From Nostoc sp. MS1 (lineage in GTDB: Bacteria > Cyanobacteriota > Cyanobacteriia > Cyanobacteriales > Nostocaceae): a DNA stretch of 64,000 nt. Below the pieces are notes generated by a model. The model did not search any database, was not told the DNA's origin, and saw only the letters and a program-made list of their open reading frames with translations. Made by a program: the position numbers and the translations under genes. The first letter of the stretch is position 1; each line of letters opens with the position of its first letter. The stretch lies in contig NZ_AP023441.1 in the NCBI RefSeq assembly GCF_019976755.1, positions 62,001 through 126,000 of the forward strand, given 5' to 3'. Below, one piece after another: positions 1 through 10,208 of the stretch.

Positions 1-139
1 TTCTGGTTTTGGCGGTAGCACCTTAAGACCTTCTGGCAATTCCAGCACAACCAGACGTAGCCCTAGTGGGAGCAGTTTTGGTAGTGGACGTTCTACCCCG
101 CGTCGTTCCAATAGTGGCTTTGGCAGCAGAAGACGCTAA
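1..139 (+). CDS. C-terminal end of a Gly/Ser/Arg-rich protein (partial)
   Basis: A reading frame is open from base 2 and ends in TAA at 137-139, so only the last 45 residues of a gene starting left of the window are visible. The piece is low-complexity, rich in Ser, Gly, Arg and Thr, with motifs such as SGFGSRRR at the very end. Tails of this type occur on cyanobacterial membrane or secreted proteins, but no domain is present to name the family. The heptamer repeat tract begins directly after the stop codon. I am confident that the frame is coding and cannot assign a function. Confidence 0.6.
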   Translation, partial: SGFGGSTLRPSGNSSTTRRSPSGSSFGSGRSTPRRSNSGFGSRRR

Positions 140-246
140 ACAGTTGACAGTTGACAATGGACAATGGACAGTGAACGCTAAACAGTTGACAGTGAACAGT
201 GGACATAACCTGTCAACTGTCAACTGTCAACTGTCAACTGTCAACT
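140..246. repeat. Heptameric short tandem repeats (TTGACAG / TGTCAAC)
   Basis: The tract starts with degenerate copies of CAGTTGACAGT and CAATGGACAGT. It ends with five uninterrupted copies of the heptamer TGTCAAC at about 210-246. The left copies are the reverse complement of the right ones, so the tract can fold on itself. This is the STRR class typical of heterocystous cyanobacteria. The last codons and the stop of the leftward kinase gene lie inside it. Confidence 0.9.
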
Positions 247-2440
247 GATAAAGTGGAAGTGTAATGATAAACTCAGCCCCCTGTCTTGGTGCAGAGATAC
301 ACTCTAACTGTCCCTGGTGATTATTGACGATAATTTGATAACTGATTGATAATCCCATGCCAGTGCCTTTACCTACAGGTTTGGTGGTAAAGAAGGGGTC
401 AAATAAGCGAGTACGAACTTTCTCTGTCATTCCCGGCCCGTTGTCAGCAATATAAATTATTACCTGATTGTTAGTAGTAAGTTTAGTTTTAATTACTATT
501 TGTGGATTGTTAATTACTGACTCTTCTAAAGCATCGATCGCATTAGTTAATAAATTCATAAATACTTGATTGAGTTGTCCGGCGTGACATACTATCTTGG
601 GTAGGCTGCCGTACTCTTTGATTATTTGAATTGCTCTAGAATCAGCTTTAGCTTTGAGGCGATGTTGTAACAATAGTAATGTATTGTCAATACCTTCATG
701 AATATCTGCCGGCTTCATGCCAGCTTCGTCTAAGCGAGAGAAATTACGTAAAGATAAAACTATCTGCCGGATACGTTCGGCCCCTATGTCCATTGAGTCT
801 AGGATTTTAGGCAAATCTTGAGCGATAAAATCTAAATCTATCTGAGAAATTTGCTGATGAATTTCTGGTACTGGTGGGTGGTAGTGCTGTTGATATAGTT
901 GGATTAAATGCAGTAATTCACAAACATATTCACGAGTATGGTTGAGATTACCATAGATGAAATTGACGGGATTATTAATTTCGTGGGCAACACCAGCTAC
1001 TAATTGTCCCAGACTGGACATTTTTTCCGTTTGAATTAGTTGTGTCTGGGTTTGTTGGAGTTCTAATAAAGCCGCTTCTAGTTGCTGTGCTTTTTCTTGG
1101 GCAATTTGAGCAGCAATGCGATATTTGGCTTCAGATTGGCGTAATTCTTCTTCAGTTTGCTTGCGCTTAATACCAATGGCAATTGCACTAGCGGAAATAC
1201 TTAAAGCATCCAAGGTAGACTGGTTGAGGGCTTGGCGAGAAAACATGGCCAGTACCCCAAATATTTCTCCTTCCACAATCAAAGGATAGCCAGCAAAGGC
1301 AATCATTCCCTCTTGCTTTGCCCATTCTTTATTTCCCACACGCGGATCTGTCTGCACAGAATTGGTAATGTGGGGTTTACCTTCTTCGGCGATTAACCCG
1401 ATTTTGAATTGCCCAACTGGTACATATCTATGAGGCCCGTCAATGTGGGTATACATTCCCGAACTAACTTGCAGTTCAAGAACGTTATCTTGTTTATTGA
1501 GAGTCCAGATACGAGCAAAAGCTGCATCTAAATGTCTCACTATCGCCTGCGTACAGCCCTGCATTAAATTTTGTAAAGTATGGCTTTGAGAGAGAACCGA
1601 ATCAACTTCAGAGCGAAAATCTGCTAATTTAACTCTCTGGGCTAATTCTGCTTCCGTGCGTTTGCGGTCTGTAATATCGTATGCTATACCCACAAAGTAT
1701 ACAACATTGCCATTCTCATCTTTAACCGGAGAGGAACTACTAGTATGCCAGCGCCAGCTACCATCCTTGTGTTTTGTGCGGTATTCTAAGGGAGCTTGCT
1801 TCTGCCCAGTTTTGACAACTGTTGATAGGTAGTCTGCACACACTGGCACATCATCGGGGTGGACAAAGGGAACAAAAGATTTACCTTCTACTTCCGCTAT
1901 TTCATGCCCTAATAAATCAGTCCAATTAGGGGAAACATAAGAGAAAATACCCTCAAGTGTTAACACAAAAATAATATTATTGGCATTTTCGACAATCTGC
2001 TGAAATCTATGTTCACTTTCTAAAAGTGGTATTTCTCTAACGGGAGTGATATCACGAATTATAACTATAACTTCTTCGGGTGCTACAGATAGTAGTCTGG
2101 CGACAAATTTTTGCTCACCTGCGGGAGTGGGTTTAGTATATTCGCAATTTACTACGGTTTCGGTTTGCAGGGATTGGGCGATCGCCTGTTGAAAATTCTC
2201 TCTAACCTGCGGTGGTAAAAATTCCCAGATATACTTTCCCGTAATTAATTCTGGAAGATTATATAAGTTTTGTGTCGTCTCTAATTTGTAATCTAAAATC
2301 ATGCCTTGAGCATTCAGGTGGAAGTAATCATCGGATATTAGTGGCAAAATAGCAACCAATTCCCGACTTTCTTGCCATCTCTGATGTTTGGTTGATTTTT
2401 GTTCTTTTAAGTAGTGTGGTGTATTCACTTTCTTGAACAA
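227..2440 (-). CDS. PAS-PAS-GAF sensor histidine kinase
   Basis: Soluble sensor kinase of about 737 residues. An N-terminal PAS-like region (about 30-135) is followed by a clear PAS/PAC module (about 145-265, ending DITDRKR), a GAF domain (about 285-435), a short coiled coil, and the transmitter. The phosphoacceptor is H486 in GVAHEINNP, and the ATPase has N-box (NLLTNAIDAL), DNGPGMT and GTGMGLSI motifs. There is no transmembrane segment, so it should sense a cytoplasmic signal. No response regulator is adjacent. The first codon is uncertain: TTG at 2440 or GTG at 2428, with no ATG near and no strong ribosome site. The C-terminus QLTVDS and the TGA stop are encoded by the heptamer repeat tract, so the natural end has probably been replaced. 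Confidence 0.9.
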   Translation of the reverse strand: MFKKVNTPHYLKEQKSTKHQRWQESRELVAILPLISDDYFHLNAQGMILDYKLETTQNLYNLPELITGKYIWEFLPPQVRENFQQAIAQSLQTETVVNCEYTKPTPAGEQKFVARLLSVAPEEVIVIIRDITPVREIPLLESEHRFQQIVENANNIIFVLTLEGIFSYVSPNWTDLLGHEIAEVEGKSFVPFVHPDDVPVCADYLSTVVKTGQKQAPLEYRTKHKDGSWRWHTSSSSPVKDENGNVVYFVGIAYDITDRKRTEAELAQRVKLADFRSEVDSVLSQSHTLQNLMQGCTQAIVRHLDAAFARIWTLNKQDNVLELQVSSGMYTHIDGPHRYVPVGQFKIGLIAEEGKPHITNSVQTDPRVGNKEWAKQEGMIAFAGYPLIVEGEIFGVLAMFSRQALNQSTLDALSISASAIAIGIKRKQTEEELRQSEAKYRIAAQIAQEKAQQLEAALLELQQTQTQLIQTEKMSSLGQLVAGVAHEINNPVNFIYGNLNHTREYVCELLHLIQLYQQHYHPPVPEIHQQISQIDLDFIAQDLPKILDSMDIGAERIRQIVLSLRNFSRLDEAGMKPADIHEGIDNTLLLLQHRLKAKADSRAIQIIKEYGSLPKIVCHAGQLNQVFMNLLTNAIDALEESVINNPQIVIKTKLTTNNQVIIYIADNGPGMTEKVRTRLFDPFFTTKPVGKGTGMGLSISYQIIVNNHQGQLECISAPRQGAEFIITLPLYQLTVDS

Positions 2441-2967
2441 GAGTAGTTTTTAGAAGATTTGTTATGATTGTTTGTGATATTTTTTAGTAATTGCCTCGAT
2501 TGAAAAACTAAATTTTAATTTTTTTATAACTTTTATAATAAATTTATATTTATACTAAAATTTTGCTATATGAAAATATTAGTTTTTTTCCTCCAATAAA
2601 GTATTCGGGAAAACACGTAAATTACTAATTCATGAATTAAAGCAAGGTGATATTAAATAAATTTAAGCAATAATTATTACATTAAATATTATTAGTTGTT
2701 TGATTATTTTCATTGCTCCGGCTTATAAGTTGGAAAATAGAAAAAACATAGAAAGACTGAATAGTAATAAAAAATACTCCTGAATCTCTTAACAAAAAAA
2801 TAAAATCTTCAACTTCTGTCTTCGCTTGTATACCTTTGCGTGAGTAAATTACAACCTCATGCAGTAACGCCAAACATACTCATCAACAAAATGGCAGATA
2901 AGGAAGTGAAAATATTTTTTTTGTGTTATAAAACTCACAGAAATTTATCTTAGCGGAAGGCTACTCT
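2441..2967. other. AT-rich intergenic region, 527 bp
   Basis: This is the divergent upstream region of the kinase (leftward) and the dynamin-like operon (rightward). It is very AT-rich with runs of A and T. A 63-codon leftward frame (2682-2873) has no family resemblance and poor coding character. I see no RNA gene, palindrome or convincing promoter pair; the promoters of both flanking genes should lie here. Confidence 0.5.
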
Positions 2968-5517
2968 ATGGAGCCAGAGAAACTGGGAAGTTTTAAAGAG
3001 TACGGCGAACTGATTCTCCAAAAATTAGATTTTGTACCTCAATCTCCTTCACAACAAGAAGATTGGGTTCCAGCCAGCCTGGATGATTGTATTTTGCGCC
3101 TACGGGAAGCTGCGGTAAAAACTGTAGAATTGGCTACATCACCCGTAAAAATTGGCGTGATGGGAGAATTTAGTAGCGGGAAAACTCTCCTTTTGGGTAG
3201 TCTCATCGGCTATGCAGATGCTTTACCTATTAGCGAAAATCCCACCACTGGTAACGTCACAGCAATTCACCTCATCCCCCATCCTGGCTTTACTACTACC
3301 CAGGTGGATAACTTCACCGTTGAGTATTTGACACGGGAAGGGGTAAATGAGTGCTTGCGCTTCATGTTAGGAGAAGTAAACCGCCGCACAGTAGCAGCCG
3401 GACTCCCACCCCTGCAACCTGCTAAACTAAATTCTGGTAAGGATATTCTCGCTTGGTGCGAAGCTACTTGGAATAGTAGTAATAATTTGGAACTGCGTTA
3501 TATTTTGCGCGAGTTGGTGTTATTTATCCGCGCCTACAGTTCCTACGGTGAAGCACTCTGTGGTGGAACCTACGAAATTGACCCCTCTGTCGCGCGTGAA
3601 GGTTTGCAGTTAGCCGAACAACCCCTGGCTATTCAAACTCTGCGCTTTGAAGATTTACCACCAGCACATATCCGCTTACCCAGTCCACCGCAAAGTTTAC
3701 CCAGCAAGTTATTACAGAATAGTTTCCCGTTAATTCGTCGTGTTGATATTGAGGTTAAAATCTCACGGGAAATTTGGGATATTCCCGACGGTTGCGAATT
3801 TACTCTCTTAGATTTTCCGGGGTTGGGTGCGGCTAATTCTGGCGCGCGGGATACCTTCTTATCATTGCGGGAATTGGCGGAAGTACAGACAATTTTGGTG
3901 CTACTCAATGGTAAGTCGCCGGGCAGCGATCGCGCCAATAAAATCTTCACGATGATGCAGCAACAGCGTCCCGGACAAGACCTGAAAGATTTAATTTTGG
4001 TAGGGGTGGGGCGTTTTGACCAGTTACCATTGGAAAGTGAAGGCGGGGAAAGACTACTCGACCAATTAATTGATGAGAGTCAAACACCCAATTTAACAGC
4101 CGATAAGGTTTTGCAGAAACTGCGGGTGTTGCAAACCACCATCGACGGCGCGAGTGCATTCACTACCAACAAAGACCGCATCATTTTATTATCGCCACTG
4201 TTGGGACTGGCGGAATTAGCTAAACGTTCCAGTAGTATCAAAGCAGGTTCGCCAGAGTTTTTAGCTAACTTGGACTATCCTAGTTACTTGGAAAGACCAA
4301 AACAGTTGCAGCAAAAGTGGGGGCATTTGAGCGATCGCCTGTTAGAATCAGATCCACGCAGTCCGTTAAGTAGAAAATTAGGTTACTTTGCTCAAGATGG
4401 GGGTATCGCCAAGCTACGGGAATTGATTCAAAATCACGTCGCTACCCACGGACTTAAGCAACTGTATGCAGATGCCAGCCGCGCCGCCGATAATTTACAG
4501 CAACAACAGGATAACCTCAAAGCTATCATTGCCGAAATTCATGAGCAAGGTATACCCACCGGCGATAGTCCAGCTTTAATTGAGTTGCGTCAGGCGTTGG
4601 AGAATTTAGATAAAACCTATCGCAATTTCCAGAAAGATTTGGGTAAGGAACCACTCAAAGACAGACGGGGAACTGTGGTTAGTGATGTGGTTAAAGATGA
4701 GTTAACTTTTAGAGTTTTGAGTTGGAATCATTGGACTTTGTTATTTAATAAAGCGCACAATGGGACAATTACAATTACTGAATCAAAAGGTGCAGCCGGG
4801 AAGTTATTTGAGCGCGGAAATAGAGTTAATACAAGTATACCTACCAAGAGTGATGACTTTTATCCAGCCTTTGAAAAGACTGTCAAAGATGTAGAGGAAT
4901 TTGCCCGCGATCGCATCCGCCAAGCAGTGGTAGATTTATTAAGTAAATTGTCCCAACAAATCGCTCCAGAAAGAGAGCGTTTGTTATCACTCCTCAACCC
5001 AGAAATAGAACAAGAGATTGAAACAAAATTTGGTGCGGAAGAAGCAGATTTATTTTATAAATTGTTATTAGGAAGTGACCCTACCCAATGGCAAGCGGCA
5101 ATAATTGAGGAAATTAACCATCAAGAAAAATTCCTTACTCCAGAAATTATGTTTCCTCTGGCGCGTCAGGATGAAAAACATAATATTGGTCAAATATTTG
5201 ACTGGTCGCCAGAAAAAGCCCAAGCCATATCTAAGTCTAGCAATCATCAAATGTTTGTTTTACGACTGCGTGATGAAATTACTGCCAGCGCCAGTTTACA
5301 TTTAGTGCAGTATGTAAGCGAAGTTAATCAAAGAGTTAATGCTGAATTAGAAGGCATTCTCGACCAAATTATCCCCACCTTACAAAACATCTCTAAAAAA
5401 GATGGGTTGTTAAGGTTTATCGCTGCTGGTGATACTCAATCTCCTGGTGCAGTACCTACTTGGTTACAGAATCTCTCAGAAATTGCCGATTTAGCAGTCA
5501 ATTTCAGTAATGAGTAA
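2968..5517 (+). CDS. Dynamin-like GTPase (SrfC-like context)
   Basis: An 849-residue protein with a G domain of the dynamin superfamily. The P-loop GEFSSGKT is at residues 66-73, a probable switch I Thr lies in NPTTGNVTA (about 91-99), and the G3 motif DFPGLG is near 282-287. VGVGRFDQL stands where a canonical TKxD-type G4 would be. The C-terminal half is mostly helical with heptad-like stretches (about 500-560 and 640-700), as expected of a stalk. There is no obvious transmembrane segment. Bacterial dynamin-like proteins remodel membranes or assemble on them. It leads a rightward operon, 43 bp before a giant Hsp70-fold gene. A large P-loop protein beside a giant actin/Hsp70-fold protein recalls the srfC-srfB pair of proteobacterial srfABC loci; that link is inferred from architecture only. 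Confidence 0.8.
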   Translation: MEPEKLGSFKEYGELILQKLDFVPQSPSQQEDWVPASLDDCILRLREAAVKTVELATSPVKIGVMGEFSSGKTLLLGSLIGYADALPISENPTTGNVTAIHLIPHPGFTTTQVDNFTVEYLTREGVNECLRFMLGEVNRRTVAAGLPPLQPAKLNSGKDILAWCEATWNSSNNLELRYILRELVLFIRAYSSYGEALCGGTYEIDPSVAREGLQLAEQPLAIQTLRFEDLPPAHIRLPSPPQSLPSKLLQNSFPLIRRVDIEVKISREIWDIPDGCEFTLLDFPGLGAANSGARDTFLSLRELAEVQTILVLLNGKSPGSDRANKIFTMMQQQRPGQDLKDLILVGVGRFDQLPLESEGGERLLDQLIDESQTPNLTADKVLQKLRVLQTTIDGASAFTTNKDRIILLSPLLGLAELAKRSSSIKAGSPEFLANLDYPSYLERPKQLQQKWGHLSDRLLESDPRSPLSRKLGYFAQDGGIAKLRELIQNHVATHGLKQLYADASRAADNLQQQQDNLKAIIAEIHEQGIPTGDSPALIELRQALENLDKTYRNFQKDLGKEPLKDRRGTVVSDVVKDELTFRVLSWNHWTLLFNKAHNGTITITESKGAAGKLFERGNRVNTSIPTKSDDFYPAFEKTVKDVEEFARDRIRQAVVDLLSKLSQQIAPERERLLSLLNPEIEQEIETKFGAEEADLFYKLLLGSDPTQWQAAIIEEINHQEKFLTPEIMFPLARQDEKHNIGQIFDWSPEKAQAISKSSNHQMFVLRLRDEITASASLHLVQYVSEVNQRVNAELEGILDQIIPTLQNISKKDGLLRFIAAGDTQSPGAVPTWLQNLSEIADLAVNFSNE

Positions 5518-5560
5518 TTAGTAGCAACCACTAATTACGACTGCATAGGGAATCGATAAA

Positions 5561-8500
5561 ATGCCTGTAAAAATTCAGCTTGCACCACGCTTTCAGATGC
5601 GGGTTAATGAAAAAAAATATCTAGAACTTCCCACTATTCAATTAATTGGTATTGGGAACAACGTTCCCCATATTTCCCGCATAACCTGCACTGTTAAAGG
5701 CGCATCAAGCGAATTGGCATCAAAGATAGAAAAATCCTATAGACAATTTGATTCGGCAATACCTAAAATTTCCCAAATTGGGCAATTAGAACAGTATCCT
5801 TGTAAATTAGAGCAACCTTTAACACAAGCAATCAACTGTAATTTACAGGTCATTGTCGAGTATTTTGATTCCGATTTATCAGGAAATCCCCAGTTATCAG
5901 CCCGAAAAAAAATAGCAGCCTATTGTCATCTGTGGTCACTACCTATGAACCCTATCACACAACCTGAACCTCCCCAACAAGTCCGCAATTATCATGAAAA
6001 GCAACCTGATAGTAAACCTCGAAAAAGGTTTCCTGGTTGGTTTGCTTTAGATTTTGGTACATCTAATTCTACGGTGACACTTTTTGACCCAATTGAAGTA
6101 CCAATTGCCGAAGTTTTACCGAGAGAACAGGAATTAAGATTACGCGATCGCCTTTCTAGTTGGTTGAGTTCACCTGCTGCTATTGCTTTACCAGAAGTAA
6201 GCGAAAGTGAGTGGGAAAAATTTCTCACTGATATTAGTAAAAACTTAGAAATCACACCCAGCCAATTAAACGAAGTTTTTGAAACTGATAATAAAGATAG
6301 ATTTTTAGAAGCAATTCGACAAATAGAATTATGTTTGGGAAATAGTGATAGATTTCGGCACGCTGTTAGCAAAAAATTATATAATATTTATCACGAAGTT
6401 TTTCGCGTTCCTACTTTAGAATCACAAAATCTCATTCCTGTAGTTTTAGATATTGACCGTCGTGATACAGAAATTCCTAGTGAGTTAGAAATCTCCAGTT
6501 TGGCAGATTTAAACATTCGCATGGGTCGAGAAGCAAGGGATAATAGAAAAAAGGCGATCGCTCAAGGAACCAGCAGTTCCTTAAAAGAAATTATCAGTAG
6601 ATTCCACCATTCACCCAAACGTTATTTTGGGCAGAAGCGTGATTTCTCAGTCATATTAGATGGTCAAGAACAAACAATTAATGTTAACCAACTTGTACAA
6701 GCTGCTTGGTCACATTTAATAGATTTAACCGAAGATTATCGCCAACGCGCTAGGAGGAGATTTTCGGAAGGGGAATTTCTCACAGCCGTCGTCACCTACC
6801 CCACCGTTGCACCTCCCGTTGTGCGGAAAGAAGTTAAAGAATTAATCGAACAAATTGGCATAGATGATGTCCAAACCGCCTACGATGAAGCCGTATCCGT
6901 AGCCATCTTCTTTTTATGGCGTGAGTTTGGCGGTAATTTGAATATTGGCATTGAATCTTTTAAAACCCGTTGTCGGCAAGAAAATAATAAATGGTCGCAA
7001 AATGTTCTGGTATTAGATATCGGTGGCGGGACAACAGACTTAGCTTTAATTGAACTCACCCTAGAAGATAAAACCCCATCTTTTGGTAGTAATGAAGATA
7101 GAGGATTAGGCGGACGTTACTATAAACTTACCCCAAAACTGTTAGGTTCATCTGGACATTTACAACTGGGTGGTGAGTTAATTACCTTGCGCGTGTATCG
7201 GCTGTTAAAAGTTGCGATCGCCGATGCTTTACTCACAGCCATTACCCTTGGTAACATCGAAAGCGACAAACTAGAAGATTTAATTAGTTCCGAATTAAAC
7301 GAACGCTTTTTAGAACAAGGCAAATTCAAAAGCAGTAGTTTGTTGAAATGTTTAGACAAAGAAAACCCCGAAGGTGACGCAGCCTATAAAGACGCTTTAG
7401 ATACCGCCGAGAAAGTCATCCCCACTCGTTGGCAACAAGCACCCCAACGCCTGCAAACCTTTTATACTTTATGGGATCACGCCGAAGCAGCCAAACTCAA
7501 ACTTGGACAAAAATCACCTAATAATACTCCCCTTACCTTTACCCTTAGCGAACAACAAATAGCCGAACTGCTTACCCAAAGCGCCATCAAATTCCAAGTC
7601 AAAGAACTAGACACCCTCAACGTCACCTTAGACAGCCAACAATTTGAACGCGCCGCCGCCTCCGCCATCAAGGAAGCAATTGGTATAGCAAAGGGACTAA
7701 TGCAAAGCCGCTTACGTCCTGAAGATAACAATATAGATTCTTGGAACACCCATAAAGTAGACTGGCTAATTCTCTCCGGTAAAACCTGTAACCTCGACCT
7801 AGTACAGCATCACATCTACCAAGAATTTAGCACCTCTCCCTACTTCGTCTGGAACCCTGAACGCATCACCTTTGTCTTAGAATATACCAAACTCGCCACC
7901 TCCGCCGGGGCTTGCTACGCCGAGAAACTGCGGAGACTAAGATTCGACCCCGAAGAATCAAAAGCTTTGCTACGTAAAGGCGCAAACCAATTAGAAATAG
8001 ATGTAAAAAACCTCTTTTATTACCTCCCCTGCAACTTCAAACGCAAAACCCAAAGCAACGAACTCTTAACAGTATTCAAAGCTGGACAAGAACTCTACCA
8101 ACTCACACCAGGGGAAAACGTCGCCAAAGTCCGCACCGAATGGCAAGGGATACAGTTAACTAACATCATCTACCGCCAAGACTACGAAGACGGAGACTTG
8201 CGCCTGTGGGGTAGCTTCGACGGTAAAACCCTCATGGAAAAGCTGGGGATGGATGAAGGGGAATTTCTCAAAAAAATCAAAGTCCAATTTGAGATAGACC
8301 AAACCTTACAATTCAATGTCCTGCTGTGTCAAGGCAACCCCCATTATTTAATCGATGTTCCCGGTATTGATGTCAATTCTGCTATATCCGCAGCCTCCGA
8401 CACATCCACCTTGTTTGCTGATGGTGACTTAAAGTGGAACATCGCCGTTGAACGCCCTGATAAAGACTTAAATGATGGTGATATTGCCGTTAATGTAATC

Positions 8501-8947
8501 GAATCTGCCACCGTAGATCAACCAGATGCCTATCATTTAGTCTTTGCTATGGACAAAAACAACCAAAAATCTCTGCAAACATTCCATTACCTCCGCGATG
8601 GTTCCCAACCACCAGGCGCAGGCTTAATTAGCAACCCCCTTCCCCCCTTCCCCCAAAGTGGACAGCACACCTTTTATGTATACCAAACCGACATCGCCAC
8701 CAACACCAAAAAATGGATACGTATCGGCGGACTCCGTAAACCAGATGTGAGTACAGACTACCCTTGCCAATATCGCGTCACCCTTGACAACAGAGGGATT
8801 TTACGCATTCATGCAGGAGATGTACCTTACTGGACATCGACAGATAGAGACTGTCTGCAACAGGAAGGTTGTGTTTATCACGCTGAGTTAGATTTGCAGC
8901 CGAATGAAGTTGATAAGGAACGCGATCCTTTCTGTGGGATACATTAA
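5561..8947 (+). CDS. Giant Hsp70/actin-fold ATPase (SrfB-like)
   Basis: An 1128-residue protein with a split Hsp70/actin-type nucleotide-binding core. Phosphate-1 is LDFGTSNST (about 163-171), phosphate-2 is LDIGGGTTDLA (about 485-495), and an adenosine-like motif WLILSGKT lies near 730-740. Before the core is a beta-rich domain of about 130 residues and a Pro/Lys linker. After it come about 350 residues of beta-rich sequence that do not resemble the DnaK substrate-binding domain and have no EEVD-type tail. It is nearly twice DnaK length, so it is not the housekeeping chaperone. Position 43 bp after the dynamin-like gene and 94 bp before a third rightward gene suggests cotranscription. The large size and the GTPase partner resemble SrfB of srfABC loci (inference). 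Confidence 0.8.
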   Translation: MPVKIQLAPRFQMRVNEKKYLELPTIQLIGIGNNVPHISRITCTVKGASSELASKIEKSYRQFDSAIPKISQIGQLEQYPCKLEQPLTQAINCNLQVIVEYFDSDLSGNPQLSARKKIAAYCHLWSLPMNPITQPEPPQQVRNYHEKQPDSKPRKRFPGWFALDFGTSNSTVTLFDPIEVPIAEVLPREQELRLRDRLSSWLSSPAAIALPEVSESEWEKFLTDISKNLEITPSQLNEVFETDNKDRFLEAIRQIELCLGNSDRFRHAVSKKLYNIYHEVFRVPTLESQNLIPVVLDIDRRDTEIPSELEISSLADLNIRMGREARDNRKKAIAQGTSSSLKEIISRFHHSPKRYFGQKRDFSVILDGQEQTINVNQLVQAAWSHLIDLTEDYRQRARRRFSEGEFLTAVVTYPTVAPPVVRKEVKELIEQIGIDDVQTAYDEAVSVAIFFLWREFGGNLNIGIESFKTRCRQENNKWSQNVLVLDIGGGTTDLALIELTLEDKTPSFGSNEDRGLGGRYYKLTPKLLGSSGHLQLGGELITLRVYRLLKVAIADALLTAITLGNIESDKLEDLISSELNERFLEQGKFKSSSLLKCLDKENPEGDAAYKDALDTAEKVIPTRWQQAPQRLQTFYTLWDHAEAAKLKLGQKSPNNTPLTFTLSEQQIAELLTQSAIKFQVKELDTLNVTLDSQQFERAAASAIKEAIGIAKGLMQSRLRPEDNNIDSWNTHKVDWLILSGKTCNLDLVQHHIYQEFSTSPYFVWNPERITFVLEYTKLATSAGACYAEKLRRLRFDPEESKALLRKGANQLEIDVKNLFYYLPCNFKRKTQSNELLTVFKAGQELYQLTPGENVAKVRTEWQGIQLTNIIYRQDYEDGDLRLWGSFDGKTLMEKLGMDEGEFLKKIKVQFEIDQTLQFNVLLCQGNPHYLIDVPGIDVNSAISAASDTSTLFADGDLKWNIAVERPDKDLNDGDIAVNVIESATVDQPDAYHLVFAMDKNNQKSLQTFHYLRDGSQPPGAGLISNPLPPFPQSGQHTFYVYQTDIATNTKKWIRIGGLRKPDVSTDYPCQYRVTLDNRGILRIHAGDVPYWTSTDRDCLQQEGCVYHAELDLQPNEVDKERDPFCGIH

Positions 8948-8954
8948 CTGGAAT

Positions 8955-9000
8955 TTAAACGCAGAGGGGCGCAGAGGTTAGCGCAGAGAGGCGCGGAGGA
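8955..9000. repeat. Dispersed CGCAGAGG-type repeat
   Basis: Purine-rich degenerate repeats of GCAGAGG and GCGCAGAG lie between the second and third genes of the operon. The reverse complement of the same family occurs at 14918-14957. It is a common intergenic repeat in Nostoc-type genomes and has no evident terminator structure. Confidence 0.65.
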
Positions 9001-9041
9001 TTTCTTTGCGCCTGTGCGTGAGATAAAAAAAGGACATACTA

Positions 9042-10136
9042 ATGCAGCACTTACGTCAGCTACTAACAACACAAAACTCAGAATTAGCGCGGCTATTGCG
9101 GTTTAGCCTGCATGGAATTGAAGCATCCCTGAAAAAAGCCCAAGCAGAATTACCACAAGATCCTGGCGCGGTGGTATGTGAACAAGTGCTGCAAGAATTA
9201 CAAAATCTTTTGCAAGAAGAAGCACAGGAATTAACTTTTATCCAGCATCCTGGTGAATTAAAGTTAGATTATCTGCGAGAGGCTTTTGATTCTGACCCAG
9301 AACTAGCTTTATATTTAGGAGATTCACTACTACAAAGCTATACAGATGCCGATTTATGGAACGAAATTCACCGTAAACTATTACGAGTTCCCGAAGATTT
9401 AGCCCAAGTTTGGCGACAACGCGCTTTAGATTTTGCTCAAGAAATGGGCGCAGTAGAAGATAATGAATATGTCTATCATTTACCTTTTATTCGCAATGAA
9501 ATTATTTACCCTGGTTTAAGTGGTAGTGTGAATGCTCAAGGTTTATGTTTATCCCAAAAAGCATTTTTTCATAATAATATTATTCCTAATAACGCCTCAG
9601 AAGAACTACATTTATTAGCCAGTTTCTTACTTTTATGGAGTAAATTTATTGAAATAGAACAAGACTTACATCACGCACTAAAAAGCGTTTTCAGCTTCGA
9701 TGTTGTTTCCTTGCATTCCCAACCAGAACAACAAAATCAATACATCGACACCTTAATAGACCGTTTCCAACGTACCAAAAAAGCCGAAGAAATTGCCGAT
9801 CCCTTATCAACTTTACGTGCTTGGATAGATATGGATGAAGCAATTAATTCTTTAGTATTTGTACCACCCTCAGAACGCTATTCTTGGTGGGGTAAACTAC
9901 AACAAGAATCCAGACGCGCTTTAAAAAAGATAGCTGATAGAGCCATCAATGCAGGTTATGATGTACGCATTCGCCAATTAACCGGACTTTACGCCGATAT
10001 TTGCGCCTTTTCTAAAGACGACTTGCAATTAGACTATGGCGGTATTCCTGGCGAAGTTTTAACCTGTCTGCGAGTCTATGCACGCATTAACCAAGAAGAA
10101 ATCCCCGGACGAGTCATCTTTCGTTCATCAAGGTAG
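9042..10136 (+). CDS. Unknown protein, third gene of the GTPase/Hsp70 operon
   Basis: A 364-residue, mostly alpha-helical, acidic and soluble protein that I do not recognise. Leu/Gln/Glu-rich helices fill residues 1-90 and 190-330. There is no signal peptide, membrane segment, nucleotide-binding motif or metal motif. The start is ATG 9042, preceded by AAAAAAGGA at good spacing. It is the last gene of the rightward operon with the dynamin-like GTPase and the giant Hsp70-fold protein, so it is probably a dedicated partner. By position it could play the role of SrfA in srfABC-type loci, but I see no sequence motif to support that name. Confidence 0.75.
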   Translation: MQHLRQLLTTQNSELARLLRFSLHGIEASLKKAQAELPQDPGAVVCEQVLQELQNLLQEEAQELTFIQHPGELKLDYLREAFDSDPELALYLGDSLLQSYTDADLWNEIHRKLLRVPEDLAQVWRQRALDFAQEMGAVEDNEYVYHLPFIRNEIIYPGLSGSVNAQGLCLSQKAFFHNNIIPNNASEELHLLASFLLLWSKFIEIEQDLHHALKSVFSFDVVSLHSQPEQQNQYIDTLIDRFQRTKKAEEIADPLSTLRAWIDMDEAINSLVFVPPSERYSWWGKLQQESRRALKKIADRAINAGYDVRIRQLTGLYADICAFSKDDLQLDYGGIPGEVLTCLRVYARINQEEIPGRVIFRSSR

Positions 10137-10208
10137 AAAAGTATAAATTGTAGCGGTATAAGCGACTGCTACCATACCACAGTTAAATTATACAGAAATG
10201 ATAAAAAT

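Noticed and set aside
2682..2873. 63-codon leftward frame in an AT-rich intergenic region
   Set aside because: No family resemblance, composition like the surrounding non-coding DNA, no ribosome site; probably chance.
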